Assembly (NCBI GenBank): GCA_019925105.1
Contig: JAHGAU010000018.1
Location: 930,001-994,000, forward strand
Direction of reading: 5' to 3'
DNA length: 64,000 nucleotides
DNA from: Niebla homalea
Lineage: Eukaryota; Ascomycota; Lecanoromycetes; Lecanorales; Ramalinaceae
This document shows positions 12,593 through 24,603 of this stretch, one piece after another. Each line of letters opens with the position of its first letter. Positions within the stretch are counted from its first letter, which is position 1. The notes under the pieces were generated by a model. That model did not search any database, was not told the DNA's origin, and saw only the letters and a list, made by a program, of their open reading frames with translations. Made by a program: the position numbers and the translations under genes.

Positions 12593-12597
12593 ATTTA
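12593..12597. repeat. 5-bp target-site duplication ATTTA (right)
   Basis: Exact copy of 12,397-12,401. LINE BF resumes after it. Confidence 0.8.
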
Positions 12598-14835
12598 TTA
12601 AAGTTTTTCGGAAATTTTTTTATCGATATTTATTTATATTAAAAATTTATTATTGAAATTAAATATTATTTATTCCGCTTTTATTATTACTATTTTTATT
12701 ATCTTAAGTCGGTTAATTTAAAAGAGTAATATTATAATTATTTTTTTTCTTTTTAATACCGTTTTATACGGCTATTTATCTTTTTTTATTGAATAAATTT
12801 TTTTTTTTAAAGACCGTTTTTAATTATTTTATAGGTTTCGATTCATATAAATTATATTTTAAAATTTTAATTATTATTTTAATATTTTTAGGCTTAATTT
12901 CCTTAATTTATATAAAGTATTTAAAAATTTTATATTAAATAACTCTTTTTTTTTTTATACGTAGCGTATTTTTAAGTTTATTTTTAATAAAACTTTGTAT
13001 AATTAACTTTATATATTCGTAAATATTATAATCTTTTATATATACCGTATATTTTATATTATTGAAATACTTTATAAGAATATATTTATACTTTTAACAT
13101 TTAAGATATTAATATATATTAACCGCTTTATGTTATAAGTAGATTATTTTAAGGGTCCTTTTTTAATAACTCTTTTTATTTAAGATATTATTATATATTT
13201 TTATTAATATTACCTTTAAATTAATTATAGAATATCTTTTTATATATCCGATATTATTTACTTTTCTCGTTACCGGGAAAAACTTATAATTAATCATTTT
13301 TAAGCCGGGGTAAAAGACCATTTTTTTTTTTTTTTTTTTTTGGTTTTAAAATAAGCTTTTTCTTTTTATTCCAAAAAAATTTATACGTATTTTATTTATT
13401 ATAATAATAAACGATTATTATAATATTTCCGCCGTTTTAAACCTTTTTTTATTCAATTATTTTTTTGATTTTTTTAAGCTTTACTTTATTTTATAAAAAC
13501 CGTATTAAAAAAAATCTTTCCGTTTTATAATTTATATATTATAATAATTTATTTTATTAAGGGTTCGTTTATTATTTTAAACGTTTTTATTAATTATAAA
13601 AAGTTTATTTTCATAAATTTTTTTTCCCCCGTTATTTATTAGTCGGATTATTACCCTTTTCGTTTTTTTTAATATTATTATTTTCCTTTCGATTTAAGTT
13701 ATTTTATTTTCTGGTATTATGAATTTTCTTTTCGCGGCTTTTATTATTTAATTTTTTTTTTATAAATTTTTATTACCGCTTCGTTTTTTTATATACCGGC
13801 TTTTTAGCCCCCGTCTTCGTTATTTATTAATATTTTTTACCGTTTTTTTTAATAATTTTATGCCGTTATTTTATTTTTTCAAAAGTTATTTTTATATTTT
13901 TATAAAAATCTTTTATTTTTTTTAATTTTATCTATAATATTAATTATATTTTTAATATAACTTTAATTTATTCCGTTATAAAAGAATTATTAAACACTTC
14001 TATTATTCCGTTAACCGTAGTTTTCTCGTATATACGTTATACCGTTTTCCGTTTTCTTTTCCCTTTTTTTATTATAAAAATTTTTTTCTTATACGTTTTA
14101 TTCTTTTTTCGTATATTTTTATTATCGTTAAAATCGGTTTTTTAAGTATTTATTTATTATTTATTTTCTCCGTTAATAACGCTATTATAATTTCTTTAAT
14201 ATTTTCGTTATTTATTATATTTTTATGCGTTTTACGTATTTTTTAAAATATTTTTTAATATATTTATTTCCTATTTTTAATATAAGATTTATTAACTTTA
14301 TTATTATTATATTATTGGTATAACTTTTCAACGTTTTTCTTAATATAAGTTATTAGCCCGTTCTTTACCCCGTTTTTTATTACCGCGCTATTATTATTTA
14401 TTGTGTTTAAAGTACCTACTTTGCTATCGTTAAAGCTATACGTATACGTATCGTTTTAAACCGTTAAGGTCCCGTTATTCGTCGTTATCCTTATCCTTTA
14501 ATTTTAAAAATAATTTATATTATTTAACAATTTCTCTTAATATTTATAATTAAAATAATAATATTAAAAAATAGAATTACTTATATATAAAATTTATACT
14601 TATTAATATCGATATAAAAGTTAATTATTTAAAGCTTTTCTAGAATTTTCCAAATATAAATTTTATATTTTTCAAGAATTTTATTATAAATTAAAGTATT
14701 ATTTATATATATTTAAATAAAATTATATAAATATTTAAAAAAATTTTATTAATATAATGTTATTAAGTTATAAAACTCTTAATAAAACCGAAAGGCATTA
14801 TTTTATATATAGAACCTTTTATATTAATAATAAAA

Positions 14836-15090
14836 ATTATTAATGCTTCGTTTTTAAGGCTAAAGAAAAGGGGTTTATACTATAAGTATAGTATAAAGGC
14901 AATGAAAAACATATATTTAATACAATATCTAGTGGGCCGAAGCCCCTATTTAAGTAAATATACTTATCGATAGTAATAAAGTTTAAAATATACGAAGTAA
15001 TATATATCCTTTTTTAACTATAGTAGATAGCTAATATAACCTTATTTATTATCCATATTCTATATCTTATATATATTACCCCTTTCCAGC
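14836..15090. other. Lightly mutated island
   Basis: The island keeps GGCAATGAAAAACATATATT, CTAGTGGGCCGAAGCCCC and CCATATTC, with CpA/TpG sites that the flanks lack. It contains an inverted repeat (TATACTATAAGTATAGTATA, 14,877-14,896) and a GGGCCGAAGCCC hairpin (14,934-14,945). I could not find paired ends or a target duplication. It could be a solo LTR, a small DNA element or single-copy DNA that escaped RIP. Confidence 0.35.
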
Positions 15091-16404
15091 TTATATTAAA
15101 AAAAATTAAAAGCCGTATTAATAGTAATTTTTATAAAATATTTAATACCGATAATTCTAATAAAAGTCTTTTTAATTGAAAATAATAAATACTGATATTT
15201 TCTAACTAATATATTAAGCTTATAAGAATTAATATAAAAACGTAAACTTTTTTTTTTTTTTTTAAGTATAAAGAAATTAATAATATATAAAAAGCTTAAT
15301 TTAAAATAATATAATTTTTTTTTATTTCTTTATTGAATATTTTTTATATACCGGGAGTTTAAAAGATTTTAAAAAATTTATATAGCTTTTAAATAAATCT
15401 TTAAAATCGTTAATAAATTTAACTTAAAAATAGCATTTTAATAAAATAATAACTTAATCGTTTTTTTAATTAAATATATTTAAAAATCTATAATAGTTTC
15501 ATAAAAGTTAATATTTTATCTTTTTAAATATCTTAATTAAGATTTTATTTAATTATAAATTAAATTCTTTCTTTTTATTTTTAAGTTTATTAATCCAATA
15601 ATTGAATTATAATATAAACGTTAAAAATATAAAGTTCTTTTTATTTTTAATATATATTTAAAATTAAGTAAATATAATTTAAGAAATATTAAAAAAGCCT
15701 CTTATTTTTTTTAAAAAACTTTTTCCAAATTTTTTTTAAATGCTTTTTTTTATATTTCTCAATTCTTTTAAATCGTTTATTATAATAATAAGGTTTTAAT
15801 TAAACTCAACTTAATTTTCACTTTTTCAAATTTTAAACTGTTTTTTTTTAATAAACGGGGTAAAAAAATTAATTAAAAATAACGAAAATTTAAATCGGAA
15901 TTAATTTCGGGGCAATAAGTAATACTTTAACGATAACGTTATTAATTAAAAATATATAAATTATCCGGTAAATATTTAAAATTACTTTTATTATTAAGTA
16001 AATAGTTTCTATAATAATATAAATTATATTATTTTTAAGGTTATTAACTATTTTTTATTTTATAAATATTGTAATTAATTAAAGATAAGGTATATAAAAA
16101 ATACGTAAACTTAATAATAATAAAAATATAACCCGTAACTTTTATATTTATAAATATTTAATCAATTTAACTTTTTTTATTTATAATTAAAATATAGAAT
16201 ATAATGAATATTTTATTTAAAAATTAACTATCCATTAAGCTTATTAATTTTAATATTAATAGTTTTTTTATTTTAAATATATTTATAATAAAATTAATTA
16301 ATTTCTTATTTACTTTTTAATATTGGTTTTTTTTATAAGTATATCGCGATCTATTATATAATTTAATATATAATAACAATAATATAATTTAAGATAGCGT
16401 TTAA

Positions 16405-16620
16405 TTATAATGGTATTATCGGCCTGTGCTCCATACTCGGCCTACCTACCTTATTAGGGGGGGGCTTAGCGCGTACCTTCAAGTAGCTGCAGGCCACCCA
16501 TATTCAGATTTACTCCTACATAGTCAAAATCTAATTATACTACTATTATATATGTCTATGCCAGGACCTTAAGTTAGTCCCTGACATTAATATCTTAAGT
16601 GGAACTAGTATTACGTTTTA
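16405..16620. other. Lightly mutated, G+C-richer island
   Basis: A block of about 215 bp with many retained CpA/TpG sites (GGCCTGTGCTCCATACTCGG, AGCTGCAGGCCACCCATATT, CTATGCCAGGACC) and a G8 run at 16,457-16,464. Its boundaries are sharp against saturated DNA on both sides. AATTATA occurs just left (16,403-16,409) and again at the right edge (about 16,622), possibly a target duplication, but the ends show no convincing inverted repeat and no TG...CA pair. Class undetermined. Confidence 0.4.
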
Positions 16621-18224
16621 AAATTATAGTTATTATAAAAATCTTTTTAATAATTCTAATAGTTATAATTATTATATTTATAATTTTATAAGTCGTAATA
16701 ATCTTTTTATAGTCCTTTTTTATTAATTAATTATTATTGAATATTAAAATTAATTATATATTTCTTGAAAAAAAGCTTAATAACGGCGTTAAAAATTAAA
16801 TATAAAGTTATTTTATTAACGATGTTTTTATAAATATAATTATTCTAATAATTAAAAATTTCGGTTAAGTAAAAAATAATATTTAAAAAACCGGCGAAAA
16901 GGTTATTTTTGCGTGAATAAATAAGTTAAAATTTACGGTAGGCTTTATTAATACGGTTCTTAAATTTTTAAATACCGGATAAATAAATAAGTTTATCTTT
17001 AATAATAAAATAATTTTTTTTTAAAACCCGCTTAATATTTAAAGTAAAAATACTTTAATATTTCTTTACTAAAAGTATTATATATAGATATTACTTTATT
17101 TACGTTTTGGGGGTAATAATTTAAATTGATATTTAAATAGTTTTTAATTATTATTTCTTAATCTTTATATTTTATATTTTATTTTTTCTTTTTTTATTAT
17201 TATATTTCTTTTTAAATAAATATATTTTTCGAGTTTTTAAAATAAACTTTTCATAAAAATTGTATGGGTTTTTATATTCAAAAGCTTTTTAAAAAGTACC
17301 GCGGTTTTATTAATATAAGGTATCCATTTTAACTTTTAATTTATTAATATATATAGTAATATTATTATTTTATTTAAAACGATTTCTATTACTTTAATAT
17401 TAATTTATATTAATAAATTTAAATTTACGATTTTATATTTGTTCGTATTATTATTATTACTTTAAAAAGAATTTTTAATAAATTAAATATTTTAATTTCA
17501 TTTTATATGAAGAAACTTAAATACTTTTAATATTATATTTATATATATTTGGATTCAAACTTTAAAATAATTAAAGTTATTTATTTAATAGTGGTTTTTA
17601 ATATAATTAAAATTGTTATAGTATTAATAATAACCATTATAAATAATCGTTATTAAGTTTTTATAAAAAAATTTCACGAAGAATATTATATTATTATTTA
17701 AAAAAATTTTCAATCTATAAATAACGTATTAAGAAAGAAAACCAATAAACTTAAATTGCTTTTAAAATTTCGTAAAGAAACTTTCAGAAGTATTAATTAA
17801 TATTTATATATTTAATAATGAAAATAAATAAAATAAAAGAAATATTAATTAAAAGAATTAAGTATTTAATTAATTGGGTTGGGATTTTAAATTAAACTTT
17901 TTTATTTTAATTAAATTTAAAATCGAAGGTTTTACTATTAATTAATATATTCACTTTATTATAAATTTAAGATATAATTAATAATATTATATTACTTTTA
18001 ATATTTAATATATAATAAATAATAATTCATAGGAAATAGGACTCCCGGCTTAGTTCAAAAAGAGAAATAATTATTTAAAACGATTATTAAATAATAAAAT
18101 AAAATAATAATTATTTTATAATAAAACTTAACTTAAAATATAATTTTAATAAAAATATATTAATCAAAAAAATAATTATAAAGAGTAAAAGTATAAATAA
18201 GCGTATAAATAAGCTTTATATAGT

Positions 18225-18370
18225 TAATAACTAGGCCGTTAACCGTATATAATTAGTAAACGTATTATATGAGCGGAAAAGCCCTTGGTTAAGCATTAAA
18301 CAAAGAATTATTACTCGGTATATAGTTAGTATATTAGTACGGTCCCAATAGTATTACCGCCGTAAAAATG
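18225..18370. other. Lightly mutated island
   Basis: Retained sites include TATATGAGCGG, CTTGGTTAAGCATTAAACAA and GGTCCCAATAGTATTACC in an otherwise CpA-free neighbourhood. No paired ends or open frame were found. Confidence 0.3.
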
Positions 18371-18702
18371 TATGAAGTTTATTAAGTTTTTAAACTTAAA
18401 AATAAAATATTAACTTAAGAAGTTAATATATAAAAACCTTAAATATAAAATTAATTAATTCCGTTTTAACTTATTTATCTTTAAGAATTACGGTTTTAAA
18501 TTAAATATAAATTATAATAATCTTTTAAAAACGATTTATTTACTTTTTATTTTTTAATTTTTTTTAATATATATTTTATAATATTTATTTAATAAAATTA
18601 TTTAAATATACTCTCGGATCTTAAATAAATATATATGAATCCGAAGCCGTTTATTATATATAACTTAAAGTATTATTAATATCGTATAATAAATTAAATT
18701 TT

Positions 18703-19060
18703 TTATTAATAAGCATATTCAGAGGTATTACGTAAGATTAAGATAATACAGATATATAAAGGAGCGGAAGAGGAACGAGTTTAAAGGTAGCCTTTATAAG
18801 GATATAATTGTAATATTATAGATTTTCTTAAGGGAGTTAAAATATAAAAAGTATATAAATAAATTATTACTCTTTAAACGGCCGTTAATATCCTTTACCT
18901 TAAGGGATAGGGGGTAAAAACTTAATAAACGCCGGTTTTTACCTTAACGTTATAAGTATTAGGTTTTTACGGTTATTAATAAGGTTAAAAGGCCGCGTAT
19001 TAAGGAACGCCGGAATTAACTTAATTAAATCCGTAATATAAATTAATCAATTAATCAATT
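18703..19060 (+). mobile_element. 5'-truncated Tad1-like LINE tail, copy H
   Basis: This plus-strand fragment matches the last ~340 bases of copy G (44,070-44,407) throughout: shared landmarks are GGAGCGGAAGAG, TTATAGATTTTCTTA, ACCTTAAGGGATA, GGAACGCCGGAATTA and ATCCGTAATATAAAT. It ends in the (TCAA/TTAA)n tail. Upstream of 18,703 the match to G stops abruptly, the usual outcome of incomplete reverse transcription of a LINE. It retains some CpA that G lost (GCATATTCAGAGG at 18,713), so its RIP load is slightly lower. No target duplication was established. Confidence 0.75.
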
Positions 19061-20439
19061 AAATAATCCGTATAATTTAAGGGATAAACTCTTAATTTAT
19101 TATAAAACTCTATTATAAAAATATATATTATTATTAATTACGATAAGAATATTAAAAGAAAACGATTAATATTAAATATATACCTATAATAAAGATATTA
19201 ACGGACGGCCTTATAAAGCCCTTACCGTTATAAAAATATAAGGAATTCATAAAACCCTTAAAACTTAAAGATAATAAACCTTAAAACCCCGTATTATAAT
19301 ATTACTCAATAAAACCCCGGAAACGTCGTTTTTAATAGATTTAGCTTTTAAAAATTTATAACTATAAATTAAGTATACGATAATCTTTCCGGGTTTATTT
19401 ATTTTTACGATTTTATTAATTTTAACTTTTTTCAGCGTATATTTAATAATAATTACTTAATAAGATTACTTAAGTTAATATCCGGAACTTAATTAAATAT
19501 ATATAGAGTTCCGGAATAGCTTAAAATATAAAGGTTTTATTATTATTATTACTTTTAACGTTATTGATTTTTCCCGATTTTTCTTAGCTTTTTAATTTTT
19601 TAACTTTAAATTTAAGACGTATCTTTTATTTATAATAATTATAATATATTAATAATTAAGAAGTAATTATAATAAGGATATTTAAGATTTATATTATTAT
19701 TATAATAATATTACGATTTTAAGGGGGTATATTAACTTAAGTAATAAGTATAATAATAATATTATATAGAATATTATTAAGCCGTTATATAATAATATTA
19801 AGATACTATTATAACGTATATAAATATTATTATTTAACCGTATATTTTATGTTACCTAAGTATTTCATATAAATAGCACTATACTTCCTAAATAAATTAT
19901 ATATAATATATATATATATTATCCACTCTTATACGTTCTTACGTTTAACACCTCCTTATTTATAAAAACGATAACGGAATTATTAGGCACGAGATTTAAT
20001 CGCTAAAGATTTTTATTCTTAATATCGGTTAATGGGGCCTTTTATCCCCAAGCAGTTCCGTAGGTTAATCATAGCACCCAATATATACCTTCGGCTGATA
20101 AAGCCGGTATTAATAATTATCTCGGCTTTCGGACTTTAATTATTACGGAGATATAAAGGAATAAAGCTCTAATTCCAACCCTAAGATAAAAGTAATAAAG
20201 GGTATTAATAACGTTTACCGTAATTAAAATTACGAAAACGAGTATAAGGAATAAAGATAATTTATAAATTTGAAATCGTTTGGAAATTCTATATAATAAA
20301 AGTATAACTTTTTACTTTTATATAAATAAACCTTAACTTAATTATTCTTTAAATAAAGTACGATACTTATTAATACGGGCGGTTTAATAAAGTATTACTT
20401 TATTTCCTTATTATTAATTCTTTATATATTAATGCTATA
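19061..20439. other. Unassigned region, grading from strong to mild RIP
   Basis: No gene is supported. From about 19,850 onward CpA and TpG reappear (TTCATATAAATAGCAC, CCCCAAGCAGTTCC, AATCATAGCACCC), showing a change in mutation load within a few hundred bases. TGTTACC at 19,850 resembles an LTR start, but no matching end or duplication was found. Confidence 0.4.
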
Positions 20440-21118
20440 TAGAAATCGACGTTTCCCGACACGTATATACCATAGGTCCTCTCGGATAGATTAAAAAGAC
20501 CGCTAAGTAAGCCCTTTAATATCTTTACCCTTTAATATCCTTAAAAGCTTAATTTTATTAATTTAACCCTTAAACGCGGCGTACTTTTTGCGATAATCTT
20601 ATTTAACTTATTCTTTACTTAACTTATAAGTTTATGGTCCTCTAGAAAGGTTGGTTATTTATTAAGTACTCCGATATAAAACCTATCCGGTAAATATATT
20701 AACCGTTATCGCGTTAAATAAACCTCCGTATAGTATTAGCTATATTAGTATCTCCGTTAAGTTTATCGTTAAAGTTAATCCTTTCATTTATAACGAGTAT
20801 ATATACTTTTTTAAACTCTTTATATTTAATACTCCCCTTTATATTCGTTTTAATAAATATTATAGCCTTTCTTATCCAATCCGAACTCTTTATATTACGC
20901 GTAATTAAGGGGCTTCTTCCTATTATCGATTATTATAAATATTATATTTTAATAGTTTAAAGATTAATAACGCTTATAAACTTAACTTTACTTTAGCTTT
21001 AACCCGTAAGGTAATCTTATCGGAGCCGTAATATTATCCTTTAACTTGAGTTAAGTATCCAAATTATATTACTGTCTATTAAAGCTTATTTCCGGTTTAC
21101 GAAAAGCATAAAAGTAGC
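20440..21118 (-). pseudogene. Relic minus-strand reading frame, product not recognised
   Basis: Read on the minus strand in one frame, 21,118 down to about 20,440 gives some 225 codons interrupted essentially only by TAA and TAG, as expected from RIP of CAA, CAG or TGG codons. The best stretch (about 20,920 to 20,720) is almost free of stops and contains SSDWIRKAIIFIKTNIKG and KKVYILVINERINFND in near succession. The composition (many I, K, N, R) is partly forced by the A+T content. I do not recognise a domain. The plus strand of the same stretch carries more stops. The true start and end cannot be placed. Confidence 0.35.
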
Positions 21119-22499
21119 GTTATCTCTTTTAAAATTAAGGCTACTTTATATATAAAACTTTATAAAACTTTTTAAAGCGAATATTAAATATAATAAATTA
21201 GCTACCTAGTATTTCCGTAATAGATTAATAGAAAAGCTTTATTATAGTAGAAGTAACTTTTTAGGCTATAATAAGTTATTTATTTTTATTGCTTTTTGGA
21301 GGCTTATCGTTTTTATTTATGTTTTTAATTTAATATTTCTGAAAAGATAATATATAAAAGAATTTATATCTTATTCTTTCGCTTTACCTTTATATTATAA
21401 GTTTCTAATCCTTTTAATTTAACTTATTTAAGTTTATTTAACTTATCTAATTTATTATAAATACCGATATTAATCTACGCTTAAGGCTTACTCTTAATTA
21501 GTTATTTAACAAGTAATACTATAAGCTCGTCTATATTTTATTTAAAAGTTTAATTTAAAAGTTTATAGCCGTCCGGCTTTTATATTGATTTATATCTTAA
21601 GTCTAAAGTAAACTTAATTAAGTAAATCGGTAAATTGACTATTATATAACCTTTAATATTTTCTACCGCAACTTATTCAGGTAGGATCTACCCCGTAATA
21701 TTCAGTAAAAAAGTATAAAAGTTAAGAAAGCATAAAAAAGTAAATAACCATAAATCGCTCCATTAATAGCAGGGTCTATTATAAAAATTAATTTAATATC
21801 GTAAGTAATAAACTGATAATATCGACAGTTTAATTTATAAAAATACGTGTAATATAATTATCTACGCTTATAATCCGCCTCTTTCTGCTTGGATTTCCCC
21901 GTTATAAAAGCGCCTTACTTAAAGGGTTACGTAATGATTAATTAATAACTTAACGGTAAAAGTATTAAAGGCATATAATCATTACGTTAAGAAGCTATAC
22001 CTATTATAAGGCTGAATTATTTATTATAACCCGTTAATCCAAAGGCTTATATTTATGGATAGTTTAACTCTTATTACTTTTTTAAGGGACTTATATTATT
22101 CTATAACCTTAAGTTACCTATATAAATATATTATGGGGCGAAAAGAATCCGATAATAATTTAAGCTTTAATTCGCATTTACTCAATTATTAACTTTAACT
22201 TCCGGTACGTCTATATTAGTATTTATATATTTATTATAATTATTAATTAATACCCTTAAAAGACGGGAACTATTTATTCGTCAACCCTATTAAAGTTCTT
22301 AAATCTATTATTATAGTTTTTTACGTTTCCGGTATTTATAGAAAAGAACCTTTAACGCTTTAATCGCGATATAATATTTAGGAGCTTAATAACGCTTCGG
22401 AAGAAGAAAAGTACCGTTAAAGGTATTATTACCGGGCTTATATTTATACGCGAAGTATTAAAACGTAATAACTATTTTATTAAATACTTATATAAAGGA
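21119..22499. other. Unassigned region with mild RIP
   Basis: No confident reading frame. Retained CpA/TpG sites (CATTAATAGCAGGGTC, CTTATTCAGGTAGG, GCTTGGATTTCCCC) show lower mutation than the LINE copies to either side. It probably belongs to the same unit as the relic frames at 20,440-21,118 and 22,500-23,800. Confidence 0.35.
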
Positions 22500-22803
22500 A
22501 AAGTCGGTAAATAATTTATTAATAATATTATATGCTTTATCGAAAAGCTTAAATACTTGGTTATAAAATATAAAACCTAAACGGAAGCCGAAACTACTTT
22601 TAATAAGTATATAAATATTAATAAGTTATTTTTATTAATTAAACTCTAGAATATTATTTACAATAAGATACGCCGCGTTAAGGAAAATGTTAATATAATA
22701 AATAATAATAAAAAATATAAGGGTAAACGGATAGAAAGCGAAGTATTAATACTTACAAGCTATAATTAAAAGGTAAGTTAAGTTTATAGTACGTAAGTTA
22801 AGG
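22500..22803 (+). pseudogene. Relic plus-strand reading frame, first block, product not recognised
   Basis: In the frame of position 22,500 about 100 codons read through with only five or six TAA/TAG interruptions. Recognisable as coding-like are FIEKLKYLVIKYKT followed by a charged stretch with EAETTFNKY, then NKIRRVKENVNIINNN and KRIESEVLI. I know of no family match. It is followed, in another frame, by the block at 23,081. Confidence 0.35.
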
Positions 22804-23080
22804 ACAATTTATAAATAAAATAAAGTTAATAATATCGTAACGATATTATTCCGTATTTAAAAACGGATAATTTTCTTTTAAAAGTTATACTTAAACTTAA
22901 TTAAGCTTAAAGAATTTAAAATAATTAACCCGATATCTTTTACGGCCTTATAAAGTCGGCTTTCTTACTTAAATAATAGATCGTTAATTAAAGGTTAAAA
23001 ATTAACCTTGGCAATAATATTTAAAACGTTTTCTTCTATATTTAAACTATAGGTTAATAAGGTAATATTATAAAGGTAAA

Positions 23081-23800
23081 GAATTAAGCTATAAAAACTA
23101 GGATAGCTATAATTAATATATAAAGGAAGCTTAATAACGCCGTGAAAAACGAAAAAAGGAAAAAAGAACCGTAGACAATTAACGTAAACGTAGAACCCTA
23201 TATTTTTATTTATATACTTACGTTAAAATCAGGATAAATATTCATAAATTAATATGAATATAAGTAGTCTTTTAGAGATTTTAAGCGTAAAGAAGATATT
23301 TAATATATAACTTATTTCGAAAGTTACGATTTCTTCCGTAATAAATCGTTTATTAAACTTTAACGTAGGATTAATAATATCTTAAATTAAAGTATCGGAA
23401 AATAGAAATAATAAATATTAAAAACGCTTAACGCTACCTTTACTATTATTAAAGCTATAAATAACGGTAAAAGCTTGGAACGCCAGGAATTAAGCCTTAA
23501 AACGAAATATAAATTGGGTAATAATAAGGCGTAATAAAGCTATAAAGTTATAAAAGCAGCTTTAAAAAGCCGGAGCTTAAAGAATAAGTTAAAATAACGG
23601 AAGTTAAGCAATAAGGGTACGGAAATAATATTAAATAGCGGAAATAAAGGCCAAAAGAAGAATATAAAAAGGTAAAAGATAATAAATAAAACGGAGGATA
23701 TATCGGGTAATAATAAAGTATAATAAAGCGTTAAGTTTATAAAAACGGTATTAAAGAGCCGAATTTAAGGTATAAAATTAAAACGGCGGAAGAAAAAGCA
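23081..23800 (+). pseudogene. Relic plus-strand reading frame, basic C-terminal-like block
   Basis: In the frame of position 23,081 the translation is strongly basic, with KEAQQRREKRKKEKR if TAA is read as the former CAA, then a long Q/K-rich stretch in which nearly all stops are TAA or TAG. The strand choice is supported by the minus strand, which reads as low-complexity F/L/S. A basic, glutamine-rich tail is common in fungal DNA-binding and transposase-like proteins, but no diagnostic motif is visible. The frame differs from that of 22,500-22,803, so an indel or an intron may separate them. Confidence 0.35.
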
Positions 23801-24369
23801 GGAAATGGATATAAAACGTAATAGAGCATTAGATATTTATATTAAGTACCGTAAGGTAAGAAATTCTGTTCCGTGAAGTTCTTAATTAATTCTTATTTAA
23901 CTAAGTGGAATTAAGGAGTGAAATTGTAAAACCGGTCTTATATATTATAGATTTATTCCGTTTAAATATGAGGTACGTTTCCAACCACATTTCTGGGGAT
24001 CGGCGTCGATTTATAAGTCTTATATAGGATACTTTATACGTAAGTAATATAGATAGCAAAGGATATAGGAGCTAGAGCCGAAGTAAAATAGAACAAAGAA
24101 CGAGAGATAGAGGGCCAACCCGAAAACTTATTCGAAGTATTTAAAAATGCGAAAACTGCGTTAATCGGCGCTACTTTCGGTCAGTCTCAGGATACTAAAG
24201 AAAAAAAAAAAAAGCGACTTACGACCATATCGACCATACGGTCGATGTAAACCCTTAAACTGATGATTTTCTCTTTATACTCCTTTTTTTATTGTTTAAC
24301 GGCAGTTATTTAGCTCTTAATTAATTTAATCTCCTTTTCCTGCTGCCGAAGTAACGTAGCGGTATATTT
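23801..24369. other. Unassigned, lightly mutated stretch with a 7-bp-stem hairpin
   Basis: CpA/TpG are common (CCAACCACATTTCTGGGG, GGTCAGTCTCAGGATAC). At 24,224-24,241 ATCGACC-ATAC-GGTCGAT forms a perfect 7-bp stem shortly downstream of an A13 run (24,201-24,213). No open frame was accepted. Confidence 0.4.
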
Positions 24370-24603
24370 AAGAAGAACAGAAGTAATAGGGTTAAAATTA
24401 AAGGTTAAAAAGCTAAAAAACGAAACCGAAATAACGGAAGAAGGAGGCGTGAAGGATAAGGGTAATACGTTAACGCGGGAGGGCAGGTAATAAACTGGTA
24501 TTACGCGTTAAACGGAAAGCGGGCAGCGGGTAAAAAACCTAAAAAGGGTATTATTAATAAACAGCGAGGAAAAGAAAGCGTATAACAGGCGGGACGGGGT
24601 AAT
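24370..24603 (+). pseudogene. Short basic relic frame, G+C-richer than its surroundings
   Basis: In the frame of 24,370 there are 78 codons with four TAA interruptions, reading among others KKRNRNNGRRRREG, INWYYALNGKRAAGKK and GIINKQRGKE. Three CAG codons survive, so RIP was light here. No family is recognised. It ends in an (ATT)n-like tract at 24,658-24,705, after which LINE D begins. Confidence 0.3.

Larger units (their letters stand above)
12143..14488 (-). mobile_element. Tad1-like LINE copy BF, 5' part (right half), with a nested solo LTR
   Basis: This is the continuation of the LINE whose 3' part is 496-4,146. It is collinear with copy C from about 9,950 to 12,101 once the 191-bp solo LTR and its duplicated ATTTA are removed. 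The right end carries the conserved inverted ORF1 start (GGTCCCGTTATTCGTCGTTAT, ending 14,488). It contains a run of about 22 T at 13,321-13,342 at a place where copy C has a run of only about nine, a microsatellite expansion private to this copy. All former frames are interrupted. Confidence 0.75.
14489..18702. other. Unassigned RIP-mutated intergenic DNA
   Basis: About 4.2 kb without a reading frame or an alignment to the LINE, gypsy or terminal-inverted-repeat families of this window that I could detect. It is very A+T-rich with TAA/TTA saturation in all frames. Three short islands within it (14,836-15,090; 16,405-16,620; 18,225-18,370) keep CpA and TpG and are listed separately. The rest may be older transposon relics mutated beyond recognition. 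Confidence 0.5.

Noticed and set aside
13321..13342. T22 run as a retroposon tail
   Set aside because: The LINE is collinear on both sides and copy C has a shorter T run at the same position, so it is a microsatellite expansion within the LINE.
19850..20060. Second solo LTR starting TGTTACC
   Set aside because: No matching CA end with a 5-bp duplication could be found in the expected range.
24216..24230. Possible 5S rRNA start (ACTTACGACCATA)
   Set aside because: Only the first dozen bases resemble fungal 5S rRNA; what follows is a short hairpin and not the 5S helices or internal control region.
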